Assembly: GCA_963835825.1 (NCBI GenBank)
Contig: CAWIGZ010000005.1
Location: 62,001-126,000 of the forward strand
Direction: 5' to 3'
DNA length: 64,000 nucleotides
Source: JADGRB01 sp963835825
GTDB lineage: Bacteria > Myxococcota_A > Polyangia > Fen-1088
Position 1 is the first letter of the stretch. Each line of letters opens with the position of its first letter. The position numbers and the translations under genes are program-made. Under the pieces are notes generated by a model that saw only the letters and a program-made list of their open reading frames with translations, had not been told where the DNA came from and ran no database searches. Of this stretch, positions 21,136 to 30,588 are shown in pieces.

Positions 21136-22777
21136 ATGGAAAAACGAGTCATCCTCGCGATTGGCCTCTGCGTCGCGGTCATGATCGCCTGGACGAAGTT
21201 CTTCCCGGTGCGGCCGCCAACCCCGGCTCCGGTGGCGCAGACCGCGCCGGCCGCCACACCGGAACCGGCCAAACCGACCGTCGCGGCGGGGCCCTCGGCG
21301 CCCTCGGGCGCGAGCGGCGACCGTCACCAACCGCCCCGAGCAGAAGGTCGAGCTCGACACGCCGGAGGTCCGGTTCGTGTTCTCGAATCGGGGCGGGACT
21401 CTGCTGCACGCCGAGCTGCGCAACGCGAAGTTCCGCGACCGACCCAAGGATCCGGCCAGCGGTCACGACCTGGTCTCGACCTTGGATCCGCAGGAGGCTC
21501 CGCTGCGGACCACCTTCCCGAAGTCGGGATTTCCCGAACCGGCCGACGGTTCCTGGGAGACGCGCCAGCCAGCTCCGAACACCGTGGTGTTCGCGACCGA
21601 TACGGGGACCGTCCACATCGAGAAACGCTACATCGTCGACACGACCCGCTATCGCGTTCATCTCGACGTGACGGTCACCAACCACGGCGCGCAGCCGGTC
21701 GATCAGCACCTGGCCATCTCGCTGACCGGCCGGCAAGATCCGGAGAAGAAGGGCGGGGGCTTCATGTCGGGGTCGTCGGCCAACACGGCGTCCATGCTCT
21801 GCGCCGTCGACGACAAGGTCGAACGCAAGCCGATCGAGAAGCTCGCCAAGGGTCCGCTCGACAAGCTGGGGGCCGTGAAGTGGATCGCCTCCGACGAGAA
21901 GTTCTTCATCTTGGCTGCGGTCCCGTACCCGGAGTCACCGCCGCACGAGCGGGGCTGCACCGCGAGCGAGCAGTCGGATGGGACCGGGCAGGTCACGTTG
22001 TCGTTCGCGGAGCGCACGGTGCCTGCGCAGGGGACGGTCGACTACCCGTTCGCCATCTACGCCGGTCCCAAGGTGATCACCGACCTCGAAGCGGTGCGGC
22101 CGGGCGGTGAGGATGTCGAGCTGGACAAGGCCGTCGACGTCACCCTCTCGTTCCTCTCGCGCCCCATCCTGTCGCTCCTCAAGTTCTTCTACAGCTTCGC
22201 CCACAACTGGGGCCTGGCGATCATCCTGCTCACGGTGTTCATCAAGCTGCTGACCTTCTACCCGACGCAGAAGTCGCTGCTCTCGGCCAAGAAGATGCAG
22301 AAGCTGGCGCCGAAGATGAACGCCATCCGGAAGAAGTACGAGAACGATCGGCAGCGCCAGTCGGTCGAGACGATGAACCTCTACAAGGCGCACGGCGTGT
22401 CGCCGTTCGGCGGCTGCCTGCCCAGCCTCATCCAGATGCCGATCTGGATCGCGCTCTATTCGACGCTGAATTACGCGGTCGAGCTTTATCGGGCGCCCTT
22501 CTTCGCCCACATCCACGACCTGACGGCCAAGGACCCCTACTACATCACGCCGCTGCTCATGGGCGGCGTCATGTTCGCCCAGATGCGGATGTCTCCCTCG
22601 GGAGCCGATCAGCAGCAGCAGCAGATGATGTCGATGATGATGCCGATCATGTTCACCGGGTTCTCGCTGTTCCTTCCGGCCGGCCTGGCGCTGTACATGC
22701 TCACCAGCTACCTCATCGGGATCCTTCAGCAGCTCTACATCAACCACCTCGACCGCAAGGGCGCCGCAGCCGTCTAG
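21136..22777 (+). CDS. yidC: membrane protein insertase YidC (one apparent frameshift)
   Basis: Oxa1/YidC insertase of the inner membrane. After removing one surplus base near 21311-21319 the protein has 546 residues. It has an N-terminal membrane anchor (VILAIGLCVAVMIAWTKFF), a Pro/Ala linker, the large periplasmic beta-sandwich typical of Gram-negative YidC, and the C-terminal five-helix core with LAIILLTVFIKLLTFYPTQK and FGGCLPSLIQMPIWIALY. Frame 1 supplies only the first 60 or so residues; frame 2 carries the rest. jag and mnmE do not follow it here. Confidence 0.95.
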
Positions 22778-22894
22778 CCCGTCTGGCTGGGGAGCCTGGA
22801 AGGGCTCTCCCACGCCCCGAGGCGGGCGGCGCGGCAGAGCGACCTTGGCCCGACGCGCGCGCGCCGCGTGGTAAATTTGTCAGGCAGAGGGGAG

Positions 22895-23557
22895 ATGAAG
22901 TTCTTCATCGACAGTGCAGATCCGAAGGAGATCCGAACCTGCGTCGAGCAGGGGCTGATCGACGGCGTCACCACCAATCCGAGCCTCATCTCCAAGGTGC
23001 TCGGGGCCGGGAGCTCGGCGCGCGATCCGCAGGCCCTGCTCGAGGAGATCTGCGAGATCTGCAAGGGGCCGGTCTCCGCCGAGGTGGTCAGCGAGGACCA
23101 GGAGGGCATGATGCGGGAGGCGCGCGCCTACGCGAAGCTCGCGCCCAACATCGTCGTCAAGTTGCCGCTCACCACCGAAGGCTTGATGGCGGTGCGTGCC
23201 TGCGCCGAGGAGAAGATCAAGACCAACGTCACCCTCTGCTTCTCGCCGGTGCAGGCGATCCTGGCGGCCAAGGCCGGGGCCGGCTACATCTCGCCGTTCG
23301 TGGGGCGGCTGGACGACATCGCCAACGACGGGATTGACCTCGTCCGCAAGATAGTGGCGATCTACAAGATGTACGACTTCAAGACCGAGGTGCTGGTCGC
23401 CTCGGTGCGGGGACCGAACCACATCGTCGAGGCGGCGCTGGTCGGGGCGCAGATCGCCACGGTGCCGTTCGCCATTCTTCAGACCTTGGTCAAGCATCCG
23501 CTGACCGACGCCGGTCTGGGCAAGTTCCTGACCGACTGGAAGAAGCTCCAGAAGTAG
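22895..23557 (+). CDS. transaldolase / fructose-6-phosphate aldolase family
   Basis: A 220-residue TIM-barrel of the TalC/FSA branch of transaldolases: MKFFIDSADPKEIRTC start, GVTTNPSLISK, the Schiff-base lysine in NIVVKLPLTTEG, TLCFSPVQAILAAKAGA and SPFVGRLDDI. It acts in the non-oxidative pentose phosphate pathway or in sugar aldol cleavage; sequence alone does not separate the two activities. A GAGGGGAG site precedes the ATG. trmB follows 3 bp downstream. Confidence 0.9.
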   Translation: MKFFIDSADPKEIRTCVEQGLIDGVTTNPSLISKVLGAGSSARDPQALLEEICEICKGPVSAEVVSEDQEGMMREARAYAKLAPNIVVKLPLTTEGLMAVRACAEEKIKTNVTLCFSPVQAILAAKAGAGYISPFVGRLDDIANDGIDLVRKIVAIYKMYDFKTEVLVASVRGPNHIVEAALVGAQIATVPFAILQTLVKHPLTDAGLGKFLTDWKKLQK

Positions 23558-23560
23558 CCG

Positions 23561-24190
23561 GTGCCCCGAGTCCGTCAGCACGTCAACCCCCTGAAATCGG
23601 ATCTGCTGGAGATCGCGGACGTGCCGCGCATCGAGGCCGAGCCGGGCCGGGGGATCGAGGTCGAGCTTGGCGCTGCCGAGGCGCACTTTCTCATCGATCG
23701 CGCGCTCGCCGATCGCCAGACCCTGTTCGTGGGGGTCGAGATTCGCCGCGACCTCATCGAGGTCGCGAACGCCGGTTTCATGCAGGCGGGCGTCGACAAC
23801 TTCCGCTGCGTCTTCGCCAACATGTCGGTCGACATGCCCCGCCTGTTCGCGCCCGGGAGCGTCCGGCGCTTCTTTCTCAACTTTCCCGATCCCTGGTTCA
23901 AGAGCCGCCAGCACAAGCGGCGGGTGATCGGTCCCGCGCTCATCGCCGAGATCGGCCGCGCGCTGGCCCCGGCCGGTGAGCTCTACGTCATGACCGACAT
24001 TTTCGCGCTCGCGCTGGAGGCGATGGCGGCGCTGGAAACGTCGGAGCTGTTCGAGAGCGCGCGCGGCCCCTGGAGCTTCGCGCAGGACAACCCCTACGGC
24101 GCGAAATCGCGGCGTGAACGCCAGTGTGAAGGCGAAGGGGCACGCGTCTGGCGGCTCCTCTATCGGCGCATCGCCGGCGCCGCCGTCTGA
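23561..24190 (+). CDS. trmB: tRNA (guanine46-N7)-methyltransferase
   Basis: Class I SAM methyltransferase that makes m7G46 in the tRNA variable loop. The 209-residue protein has the TrmB signature NFPDPWFKSRQHKRRVI and the motif VGVEIRRDLIEVA. The SAM loop reads VELGAAEAHFL instead of a canonical GxGxG. It has a GTG start 3 bp after the transaldolase stop, so the two are cotranscribed. Confidence 0.93.
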   Translation: MPRVRQHVNPLKSDLLEIADVPRIEAEPGRGIEVELGAAEAHFLIDRALADRQTLFVGVEIRRDLIEVANAGFMQAGVDNFRCVFANMSVDMPRLFAPGSVRRFFLNFPDPWFKSRQHKRRVIGPALIAEIGRALAPAGELYVMTDIFALALEAMAALETSELFESARGPWSFAQDNPYGAKSRRERQCEGEGARVWRLLYRRIAGAAV

Positions 24191-24324
24191 GGCGCCCCTC
24201 CGGTCGTGAGCTGCCGGCGTAGCCAGCGGCAACCTGCTCTCGGGGGCGCTCCATGCCCACGCCAATCCGTAGTGCAGGCGGCGCGGGGCCAAGTTCTTCC
24301 GCGGCCGCCTCGCGAGAGGACCTC

Positions 24325-26967
24325 ATGAGAACAACACTGACCTCGCCCCGGGCGATCCTTTTGTTGACGGCTACGCTCTCCGTCATTGCCGGCTGCTCCA
24401 GCTCCGGTCCAGCGCGGACCGCCGGAACCGGTGGCGGCGGCCCGTCCACGGGCGGCGTCGGCGGTACGCACGGAAGCGCCGCTGTGGGCGGCTCTCTCGG
24501 CTCCGGCGGTTCGGGCGGGCTGATGGCGGACGCGGGCGCCGACGCCGCCAGCGGGAGCGCCTTCGTCTACTTCGTAAAGCAGGCCAACGGCACTTCGGCG
24601 ACGCTGGCCAACGGGTCGTTGTCGGTCAACAGCAGTTATGGGGCTTCGGGCAATGGGTTCAAGTACGTGGCTCCCAACTACTACGGCACCGTCAGCAACG
24701 GGTTCATCTCGTTTCCGACGCCGATGCTCGGCGACTTCAGTATCACGGCCCAGGTGACGGTCACCGCGCAGAACAAGGCCAACAACGCCTGCGGCATCGG
24801 GGTCGGTCTGACCACCGGCTTCGCTGGCACCGATTCCTACGCCTACCTGCTGATGCGCAACTCGAACAACTCCACCAACGGGTACTACGTCAGCGCGGCG
24901 GGCGGGGTCTCGGCGGGCGCGCCCACCGTTGCTTTCACCAACGGAACGCCGCTCCAGCTGTCGTTCAGTCGCAACGGCGGCAACGTCAGCTTCGGCGCCG
25001 GCCCGGTCGGGGGGACGCCGGCCACGAACAGCGTCGCCGCCAGCCTCCTCACCAACGGAACGACAGTCTACGGCACCGGTCCCGTCTACCCGGCGATCTC
25101 GTTCAACAACGTCGCCGCCACCATCACCAACCTCGTCATCAAGGACGCCACCGGCGCGATCGTCTACGACTCGGCGACGGGAACGCTCGTCAACTACCTT
25201 CCCGCGTCGCTGACGCTTTCGGCGAGCACCGTCGGCTTGAACAAGGGCGCGGCGACCTCCGTCATCGCGACGGCCAACGCTGTCGGAGGGGCGGTCTCGG
25301 GCGTGACGGCAGTGTCGGCCGATCCCAGCATCGCCACGGCGACGGTCAGCAACGGCGCGACCAACTCGACCATCGCGCTCAGCGGCCTCAAGGGGGGCGC
25401 GACGTCGGTGACCGTCACCAACACCGGCGACCCGAACGGCGCGACCAACACGAAGACCATCTTGGTCTCCGTCGCCGAGTACGCGGCCACGGATCCCTAC
25501 GGATCGCTGGCCTCGCTCGCCTATCCCGCCCCGGGCACCACCGGCGCCTACACGGATGGAGAGCTCGCGCTCACCTTCGATGCCCCTCCCACGCTGAATC
25601 CAGGCGGCACGATCAAGATTTTCGCCCTCGCCGACGGCAGCGAGGTCGACAGCGTCGCCTTCGCCGGCGAGACCCAGACGTTCGGCACGACGGTGATCAA
25701 CGTCGGGTCGCAGCTGGTTCGGATAGCCGGCAACACGGTCTTCTTCACACCCCACCTCGGCAAGCTGGCCTATGGCACGGCCTACTACGTGGCGATCCCC
25801 ACCACCTCCATCACCGGCACGTTGAACGGCATGGCATTCAACGGCCTCTCGAACGTCGCCACCGTCGCCACCTGGAGGTTCACGACGCGCGCGGCCCCCG
25901 CCCTGAGCGCGGCCGCCGTCACCGTCGACGGCGCCCAGAACAGCACCGCCAATTTTCGCACCCTGCAGGGCGCGCTCGGGAGCCTCGCCTCCGGTCTGCC
26001 GGGCGCCACCACCATCACCATCACCGTCGCCGCCGGGACGTACCGCGAGCTGGTCCACTACGCGGGTCCCGGCGCGACCCAGACCATCAACCTCGTCGGT
26101 CCTCCCGGTAACAACCGGGGGGACAACTGCATCGTCGAGTACGCCAACGGCAACATGGTCAACGGCAGCACGTCGACCCGGGCGGCGGTCTACTTCACCG
26201 GCACGAACGTCGTCCTGCAGAACATCACGCTCAAGAACACCGGGGTCCGCTCGGTCGTGAGCCAGGCCGAGGCCCTGTGTTTTGCCGGCGGGCCGGCGTT
26301 CACGCTGGCCGCCTTCAACAGCTCGTTCTCCAGCAACCAGGACACCATCCAGACGTCGGGGCGGAACTGGTTCTACGACTGCTCTGTCGAGGGCAACGTC
26401 GACTTCATCTGGGGGACTGCCGATGCGGCGCTGTTCGAGAACTGCAGCCTGCGGTTCATCAACGACGTCGGCGGCGGCGCGGCCAGCTACGGCCTCTTCG
26501 TGGCGCGAACCGGGGCGACGATCGCCGCGGGCGCGAACGGAACCGTTCCAAAGGGGTACGTGCTTCTCAATTCCACGGTCAGCGTCGACGCCAACGTGAC
26601 CGCCTACTTCGGCCGCGATGCCGGCGCGGGGGCGTTCTATGACCAGGCGGCCCTCATCGACGTCGTGTTCAGCGGGGCCGGCATGCTGGGCGCGGGGCTC
26701 TGGAACGTCACCACCGCGCCGCTCTGCCTCGGCGATTCCAGCTATGTCGGTTGGAAGTCGGCCGGGTGCTCGGGCCTGAACCTGGCGTCGCTCACCACCG
26801 ATCCGAAGACCTCGGCGACCATCGCCGGCCAGGCCACCGAGTACGATACGCGCGATCACATCCTCAACCGCGTCGTCACCGTGACCGGGGGCGTGCCGAG
26901 CGGGTTCCAGGCCGCCGCCACCACCTGGGACGTCTCGCCGCTGGCCACCGCCTGGGGGGCGCCCTAG
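24325..26967 (+). CDS. secreted multidomain pectinesterase lipoprotein
   Basis: An 880-residue protein. A lipoprotein signal peptide ends in the lipobox VIAGC (Cys about residue 24) and is followed by a Gly/Ser linker. Next come an Asn/Gly/Ser-rich beta domain (about 80-290), a bacterial Ig-like module (about 293-385), an SbsA-type Ig-like module (about 395-520) and a C-terminal pectinesterase beta-helix (about 540-830). The catalytic region reads SNQDTIQTSGRNWFYDC then VDFIWGTADAALFENC, with the nucleophilic aspartate near residue 693. It should demethylesterify pectin outside the cell, which suggests contact with plant material. AGAGGA precedes the chosen ATG. Confidence 0.88.
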   Translation: MRTTLTSPRAILLLTATLSVIAGCSSSGPARTAGTGGGGPSTGGVGGTHGSAAVGGSLGSGGSGGLMADAGADAASGSAFVYFVKQANGTSATLANGSLSVNSSYGASGNGFKYVAPNYYGTVSNGFISFPTPMLGDFSITAQVTVTAQNKANNACGIGVGLTTGFAGTDSYAYLLMRNSNNSTNGYYVSAAGGVSAGAPTVAFTNGTPLQLSFSRNGGNVSFGAGPVGGTPATNSVAASLLTNGTTVYGTGPVYPAISFNNVAATITNLVIKDATGAIVYDSATGTLVNYLPASLTLSASTVGLNKGAATSVIATANAVGGAVSGVTAVSADPSIATATVSNGATNSTIALSGLKGGATSVTVTNTGDPNGATNTKTILVSVAEYAATDPYGSLASLAYPAPGTTGAYTDGELALTFDAPPTLNPGGTIKIFALADGSEVDSVAFAGETQTFGTTVINVGSQLVRIAGNTVFFTPHLGKLAYGTAYYVAIPTTSITGTLNGMAFNGLSNVATVATWRFTTRAAPALSAAAVTVDGAQNSTANFRTLQGALGSLASGLPGATTITITVAAGTYRELVHYAGPGATQTINLVGPPGNNRGDNCIVEYANGNMVNGSTSTRAAVYFTGTNVVLQNITLKNTGVRSVVSQAEALCFAGGPAFTLAAFNSSFSSNQDTIQTSGRNWFYDCSVEGNVDFIWGTADAALFENCSLRFINDVGGGAASYGLFVARTGATIAAGANGTVPKGYVLLNSTVSVDANVTAYFGRDAGAGAFYDQAALIDVVFSGAGMLGAGLWNVTTAPLCLGDSSYVGWKSAGCSGLNLASLTTDPKTSATIAGQATEYDTRDHILNRVVTVTGGVPSGFQAAATTWDVSPLATAWGAP

Positions 26968-27050
26968 GCCGCCTATCGGGCGGTACGTCGTCGGGCCAAT
27001 GTCCGTCGTTCGCTTCGCTCACCGTCGCCTTTTCGGCGACGCCCTCCTGG
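26964..27050 (-). repeat. dispersed two-hairpin repeat, copy 1
   Basis: Contains the perfect hairpins CGTCGCC-ttttc-GGCGACG (27023-27041) and CCGCC-tatcg-GGCGG (26969-26983). Its reverse complement matches the copy at 38936-39011 almost base for base in two blocks of about 38 and 30 bp. The copies differ only in a short central segment. It lies between the convergent pectinesterase and uvrB genes and overlaps the pectinesterase stop codon, so it may act as a bidirectional terminator. Confidence 0.85.
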
Positions 27051-27057
27051 GCGGTCG

Positions 27058-29059
27058 TCAGCCGCCGAGCGACAGGCGGATCTCTTCCAGGTCCTTGATG
27101 CGGTCGCGGATGGCGGCCGCCTTCTCGAACTCCAGCGCCTCGGACAGCTCGGTCATCTGCCGCCGAAGGGCGATGATGGTCTTGGGCAACTCTTCCAGCG
27201 CCACCTCGTTGGCCTTGGCCTCCTTCGCCGTCCTGGCGAGATCGACGAAGTCGTCCTGGGCCGTCCCCGCCAGCGCGGCGATCGCCTTCTCGATCGTCTT
27301 GGGCGTGATGCCGTGGCGCTTGTTGTGCGCCTCCTGGGCCGCCCGCCGCTCGGCGGTCACCCTGATCGCCTTCTTCATCGAGTCGGTGTGGCGGTCGGCG
27401 TACATGATCACCTTGCCGCGCACGTTGCGGGCGGCGCGGCCGATGGTCTGGATCAGCGAACGCTCGGCGCGCAGGAACCCCTCCTTGTCGGCGTCCAGGA
27501 TGCCGACCAGCGACACCTCCGGCAGATCGAGCCCCTCGCGCAGGAGGTTGATCCCCACCAGGACGTCGAACTCGCCGAGGCGCAGGTCGCGGAGGATCTC
27601 GATCCGCTCCAGCGTGTCGATGTCCGAGTGGAGGTAGCGGACCCGGATGCCGAGCTCGGCGTAGTACTCGGTCAGGTCCTCGGCCATTCTTTTGGTCAAG
27701 CGTCGTGACCAGCACCCGATCGCCCATCTTGATCCGCTCGCGGATCTCGCCCAGCAGATCGTCGACCTGCTGGCCGACCGGGCGGACCTCGATCTCCGGG
27801 TCCAGCAGCCCCGTCGGGCGGATGATCTGCTCGACGACCACCCCTTGCGCGCGCGTCAGCTCGTACTCGGCCGGCGTCGCCGAGACGAACGTCGCCTGCC
27901 CAATGCGGGCCTCCCACTCGTCGAACCGCAGCGGGCGGTTGTCGAGCGCCGACGGCAGCCGAAACCCGAACTCGACCAGCGTCTCCTTGCGGGCGCGGTC
28001 TCCCTTGAACATCGACCCGATCTGCGGGACCGTCTGGTGCGACTCGTCGACGAAGAGGAGAAAGTCCTTGGGGAAATAGTCGAGCAGCGTCGGCGGCGGC
28101 TCGCCCGGGGCCCGCCCCGACAGGTGGCGCGAATAGTTCTCGATCCCCTTGCAGCGCCCCATCTGCTCGAGCATCTCGAGGTCGTAGAGCGTCCGCTGTT
28201 GGAGGCGCTGCTCTTCCACCAGCTTGTTCTGCATCTTGAGCTCGCCGAGTCGCTCGCGCAGCTCGTCCTTGATCCCGGTCATCGCTTTGGTCAGCCGATC
28301 CGCCGGCGTCACGTAGTGCGACCCCGGGAAGATCGACACCTCGTCGATCTTCCGCAGCACCTTGCCGCGCAGCGGGTCGACCTCGGAGATGGCGTCGATC
28401 TCGTCGCCGAACCACTCGACCCGGATCGCCTTCTCGCGCTCGTAGGCGGGGAAGATCTCGACGGTGTCGCCCCGGACCCGGAACGTGCCGCGGGAAAAAT
28501 CGACGTCGTTGCGCTCGTACTGGATCTCCACCAGCCGGCGCAGCACGGCGTCGCGCCGCACCTCGACCCCCCGCGCCAGATCGAGCTTCATCCCCAGGTA
28601 GGCCTCGGCGGCGCCGATGCCGTAGATGCAGGAGACGGAGGCGACGATCAGCGAATCGCGCCGGGTGAGGAGCGCGTACGTCGCCGCGTGGCGCATCCGA
28701 TCGATCTCCTCGTTGATGAGCGAGTCCTTCTCGATGAAGGTGTCGGTGGACGGGACGTAGGCCTCGGGCTGGTAGTAGTCGTAGTAGCTGACGAAGTAGT
28801 GGATGGCGTTGTCGGGGAAGAGCGCCTTGAACTCCATCCAGAGCTGGTGCGCCAGCGTCTTGTTGTGCGCCATCACCAGCGTCGGACGCTGAATCTTCTC
28901 GACGACCTGGGCCATCGTGAAGGTCTTGCCGCTGCCGGTGATGCCCAGCAGCACCTGCGACGGGTCGCCGCGCTGCACGCCGGCGGTCAGCTCGGCGATC
29001 GCGCGCGGCTGATCGCCCATCGGTTTGAGGTCGGTGACGAGCCGGAACGGGGTCGGCAA
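27058..29059 (-). CDS. uvrB: excinuclease ABC subunit B (one apparent frameshift)
   Basis: Helicase-like damage-recognition subunit of nucleotide excision repair. With one surplus base removed near 27695-27700 the protein is 666 residues, normal for UvrB. It shows Walker A GITGSGKTFTMAQ, the beta-hairpin region YYDYYQPEAYVPSTDTFIEKD, FVDESHQTVPQIG, the C-terminal helicase motifs QTIGRAARN, and the final UVR domain (LEFEKAAAIRDRIKDLE). Start is TTG (MPTPFRLVTDLKP), only 19 bp from the divergent thiE start. Confidence 0.95.
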
Positions 29060-29064
29060 AACGC

Positions 29065-29070
29065 TATAGT
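29065..29070 (+). promoter_or_regulatory. -10 hexamer for thiE in the 19-bp uvrB-thiE divergent gap
   Basis: TATAGT lies 8 bp before the thiE ATG and no ribosome-binding site is present. A promoter here would give a near-leaderless thiE mRNA. Its -35 would lie inside the uvrB coding region. Confidence 0.4.
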
Positions 29071-29078
29071 GTACCGCG

Positions 29079-29723
29079 ATGTTTTCGCTGCGCGGCTACT
29101 ACGCGATCGTCGACGCCACTGCCGCGCTGCTCGCCGACGGCGAGGCGCTCGACCGCCGCGCGCGCCAGCTCCTCGACGCCGGCCCTTGCTGTCTGCAGCT
29201 CCGCGCCAAGGGGGCCGGAGCCCGCGCGTTGGCCGCCGCGGCGCGACGAATGCTCTCGCTCTGTCAGGCGGCCGGGGTCCCCTTTTGCGTGAACGATCGG
29301 CTCGACGTCGCGCTCGCCGTCGGGGCGGACGCCGTCCACCTGGGCCAGGAAGACCTGCCGCTGGCCGATGCCCTTCGCGTTCGCGGGGCGGCCGGTCGGC
29401 CCGACCTGGTGGTCGGGTTCTCCACCCACAGCGCCGGGCAGGCCGTCGCTGCGGCGAGCGACGGCGCCGACTACATCGGCTTCGGGCCCGTCTTCGCCAC
29501 CAGCAGCAAGCTCAACCCCGACCCGGTCGTCGGGCTGAGCCGGCTGACCGAGGTCTGCCGCGCCGTCTCGATCCCGGTCATCGCCATTGGCGGGATCGCG
29601 CCCGCTCAGGCCGGCTTGCTCGCCCAGGCCGGCGCCGCCGCCGCCGCCGTCATCTCGGCCGTCAACGCCGCCCCCGACCCCACCGCCGCCGGCCGCCAGG
29701 TCGCCGCCGCGTTCGCGAAATAG
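29079..29723 (+). CDS. thiE: thiamine-phosphate synthase
   Basis: Joins HMP diphosphate and thiazole phosphate to form thiamine phosphate. The 214-residue TIM barrel shows YYAIVDATAAL, LQLRAKGAGARAL, FCVNDRLDVALAVGADAVHLGQEDLP, GFSTHS, DYIGFGPVFATSSK and IAIGGIAPAQA, all TenI/ThiE landmarks. It stands alone with no other thi gene nearby, and it converges on the CpoB-like gene with a gap of about 30 bp. Confidence 0.93.
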   Translation: MFSLRGYYAIVDATAALLADGEALDRRARQLLDAGPCCLQLRAKGAGARALAAAARRMLSLCQAAGVPFCVNDRLDVALAVGADAVHLGQEDLPLADALRVRGAAGRPDLVVGFSTHSAGQAVAAASDGADYIGFGPVFATSSKLNPDPVVGLSRLTEVCRAVSIPVIAIGGIAPAQAGLLAQAGAAAAAVISAVNAAPDPTAAGRQVAAAFAK

Positions 29724-29754
29724 TTCAGCGGAGCGCCGCCGCTTCCGCGTCGCC

Positions 29755-30588
29755 TTAACTGGTGCAGGACGACTTGGGGAGCTTGGCGATCGACCTGAGC
29801 TCGCCGCGCGCGTCGGCGGCCCGGGCCGATTTGGGGTAGCGCTTCACCAGATCCGACAGCAGCGCCCTGGCGTCGCCGCAGAACCGGAGCTGTACGAAGG
29901 AAAGCGAGAGCTGCCACATCGCCTCGGGGACCTCGGGGGACGAGGGGTAGTCCTGCAGCACCTTCTGAAACTCGGCGGCGGCGTTGGGGTACTTGCTCTC
30001 CTGCACGAACGACATCCCGATCGCCAGGTGCGCCTGCGAGGCGCGCGGGTCTTGCGGGAAGCGCTGGATGAAGACCCGGTAAAAGCGGCGGCCGTCGTCG
30101 CGCTGGCCGGAGGCGAGGCGCTGGCCGGCCTGCGTCCAGAGCTGATCCTTGTCGGTCGGCATCTCGGGCGCGACGCGGTCGACGATCTTGTTCTGCGTCT
30201 GCTCAAGCGCCGCCAGCCGGGCCTCGAACTGGGTTCGGGCCTCGACCCCCTGCCGGTTCTCGAGATCGACGTTGTGGGCCAACTCTTCGATGCGCCCCTG
30301 GATGGCCTGGATGTCCTGCTCGGACTTCGCCGCCTTGGCGCCCACGTCGGCCGAGTTGCGCGTGAGCAGCGCCGTCGCCTCGTCCAGCACCTTCCGCAGC
30401 CGGACGACCTGCTCTTTGTACTCCCGGTCGCGCTTGTCGATCTCGTCGAGGCGGGTCCGCAGGGTGTCGATGCTGGTCTGCATCTTCTCCCCCTCGGTCG
30501 AGGTCACGCAGCCGGGCGGCGCGAAGAGGCCGAACAGGGCGACCGCCCCCAGGACGAGGCGGCGGCTACTTCCAGCTGAAATCGACAC
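29755..30588 (-). CDS. CpoB/YbgF-like lipoprotein (coiled coil + TPR)
   Basis: A 277-residue protein: signal peptide with a lipobox-like APPGC, a coiled coil of about residues 35-130 (MQTSIDTLRTRLDEIDKRD...) and C-terminal TPR-like repeats (about 150-270) of the YbgF type. CpoB homologues coordinate cell-wall synthesis with outer-membrane constriction through Tol-Pal. The GTG start lies inside the 3' end of the preceding OmpA-type gene (23-bp overlap), a sign of coupling. tolQRAB are not in the window. Confidence 0.8.
   Translation of the reverse strand: MSISAGSSRRLVLGAVALFGLFAPPGCVTSTEGEKMQTSIDTLRTRLDEIDKRDREYKEQVVRLRKVLDEATALLTRNSADVGAKAAKSEQDIQAIQGRIEELAHNVDLENRQGVEARTQFEARLAALEQTQNKIVDRVAPEMPTDKDQLWTQAGQRLASGQRDDGRRFYRVFIQRFPQDPRASQAHLAIGMSFVQESKYPNAAAEFQKVLQDYPSSPEVPEAMWQLSLSFVQLRFCGDARALLSDLVKRYPKSARAADARGELRSIAKLPKSSCTS

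Noticed and set aside
22613..22630. CAG repeat run in yidC
   Set aside because: Only five Gln codons inside a normal loop of the protein; not a meaningful microsatellite.
22880..24292. 470-codon frame antisense to the transaldolase and trmB genes
   Set aside because: Shadow frame; both plus-strand proteins are recognised enzymes.
24160..26859. 899-codon open frame antisense to the pectinesterase
   Set aside because: Arg/Gly/Ala-rich shadow caused by GC-biased third positions; no domain, while the plus strand encodes clear motifs.
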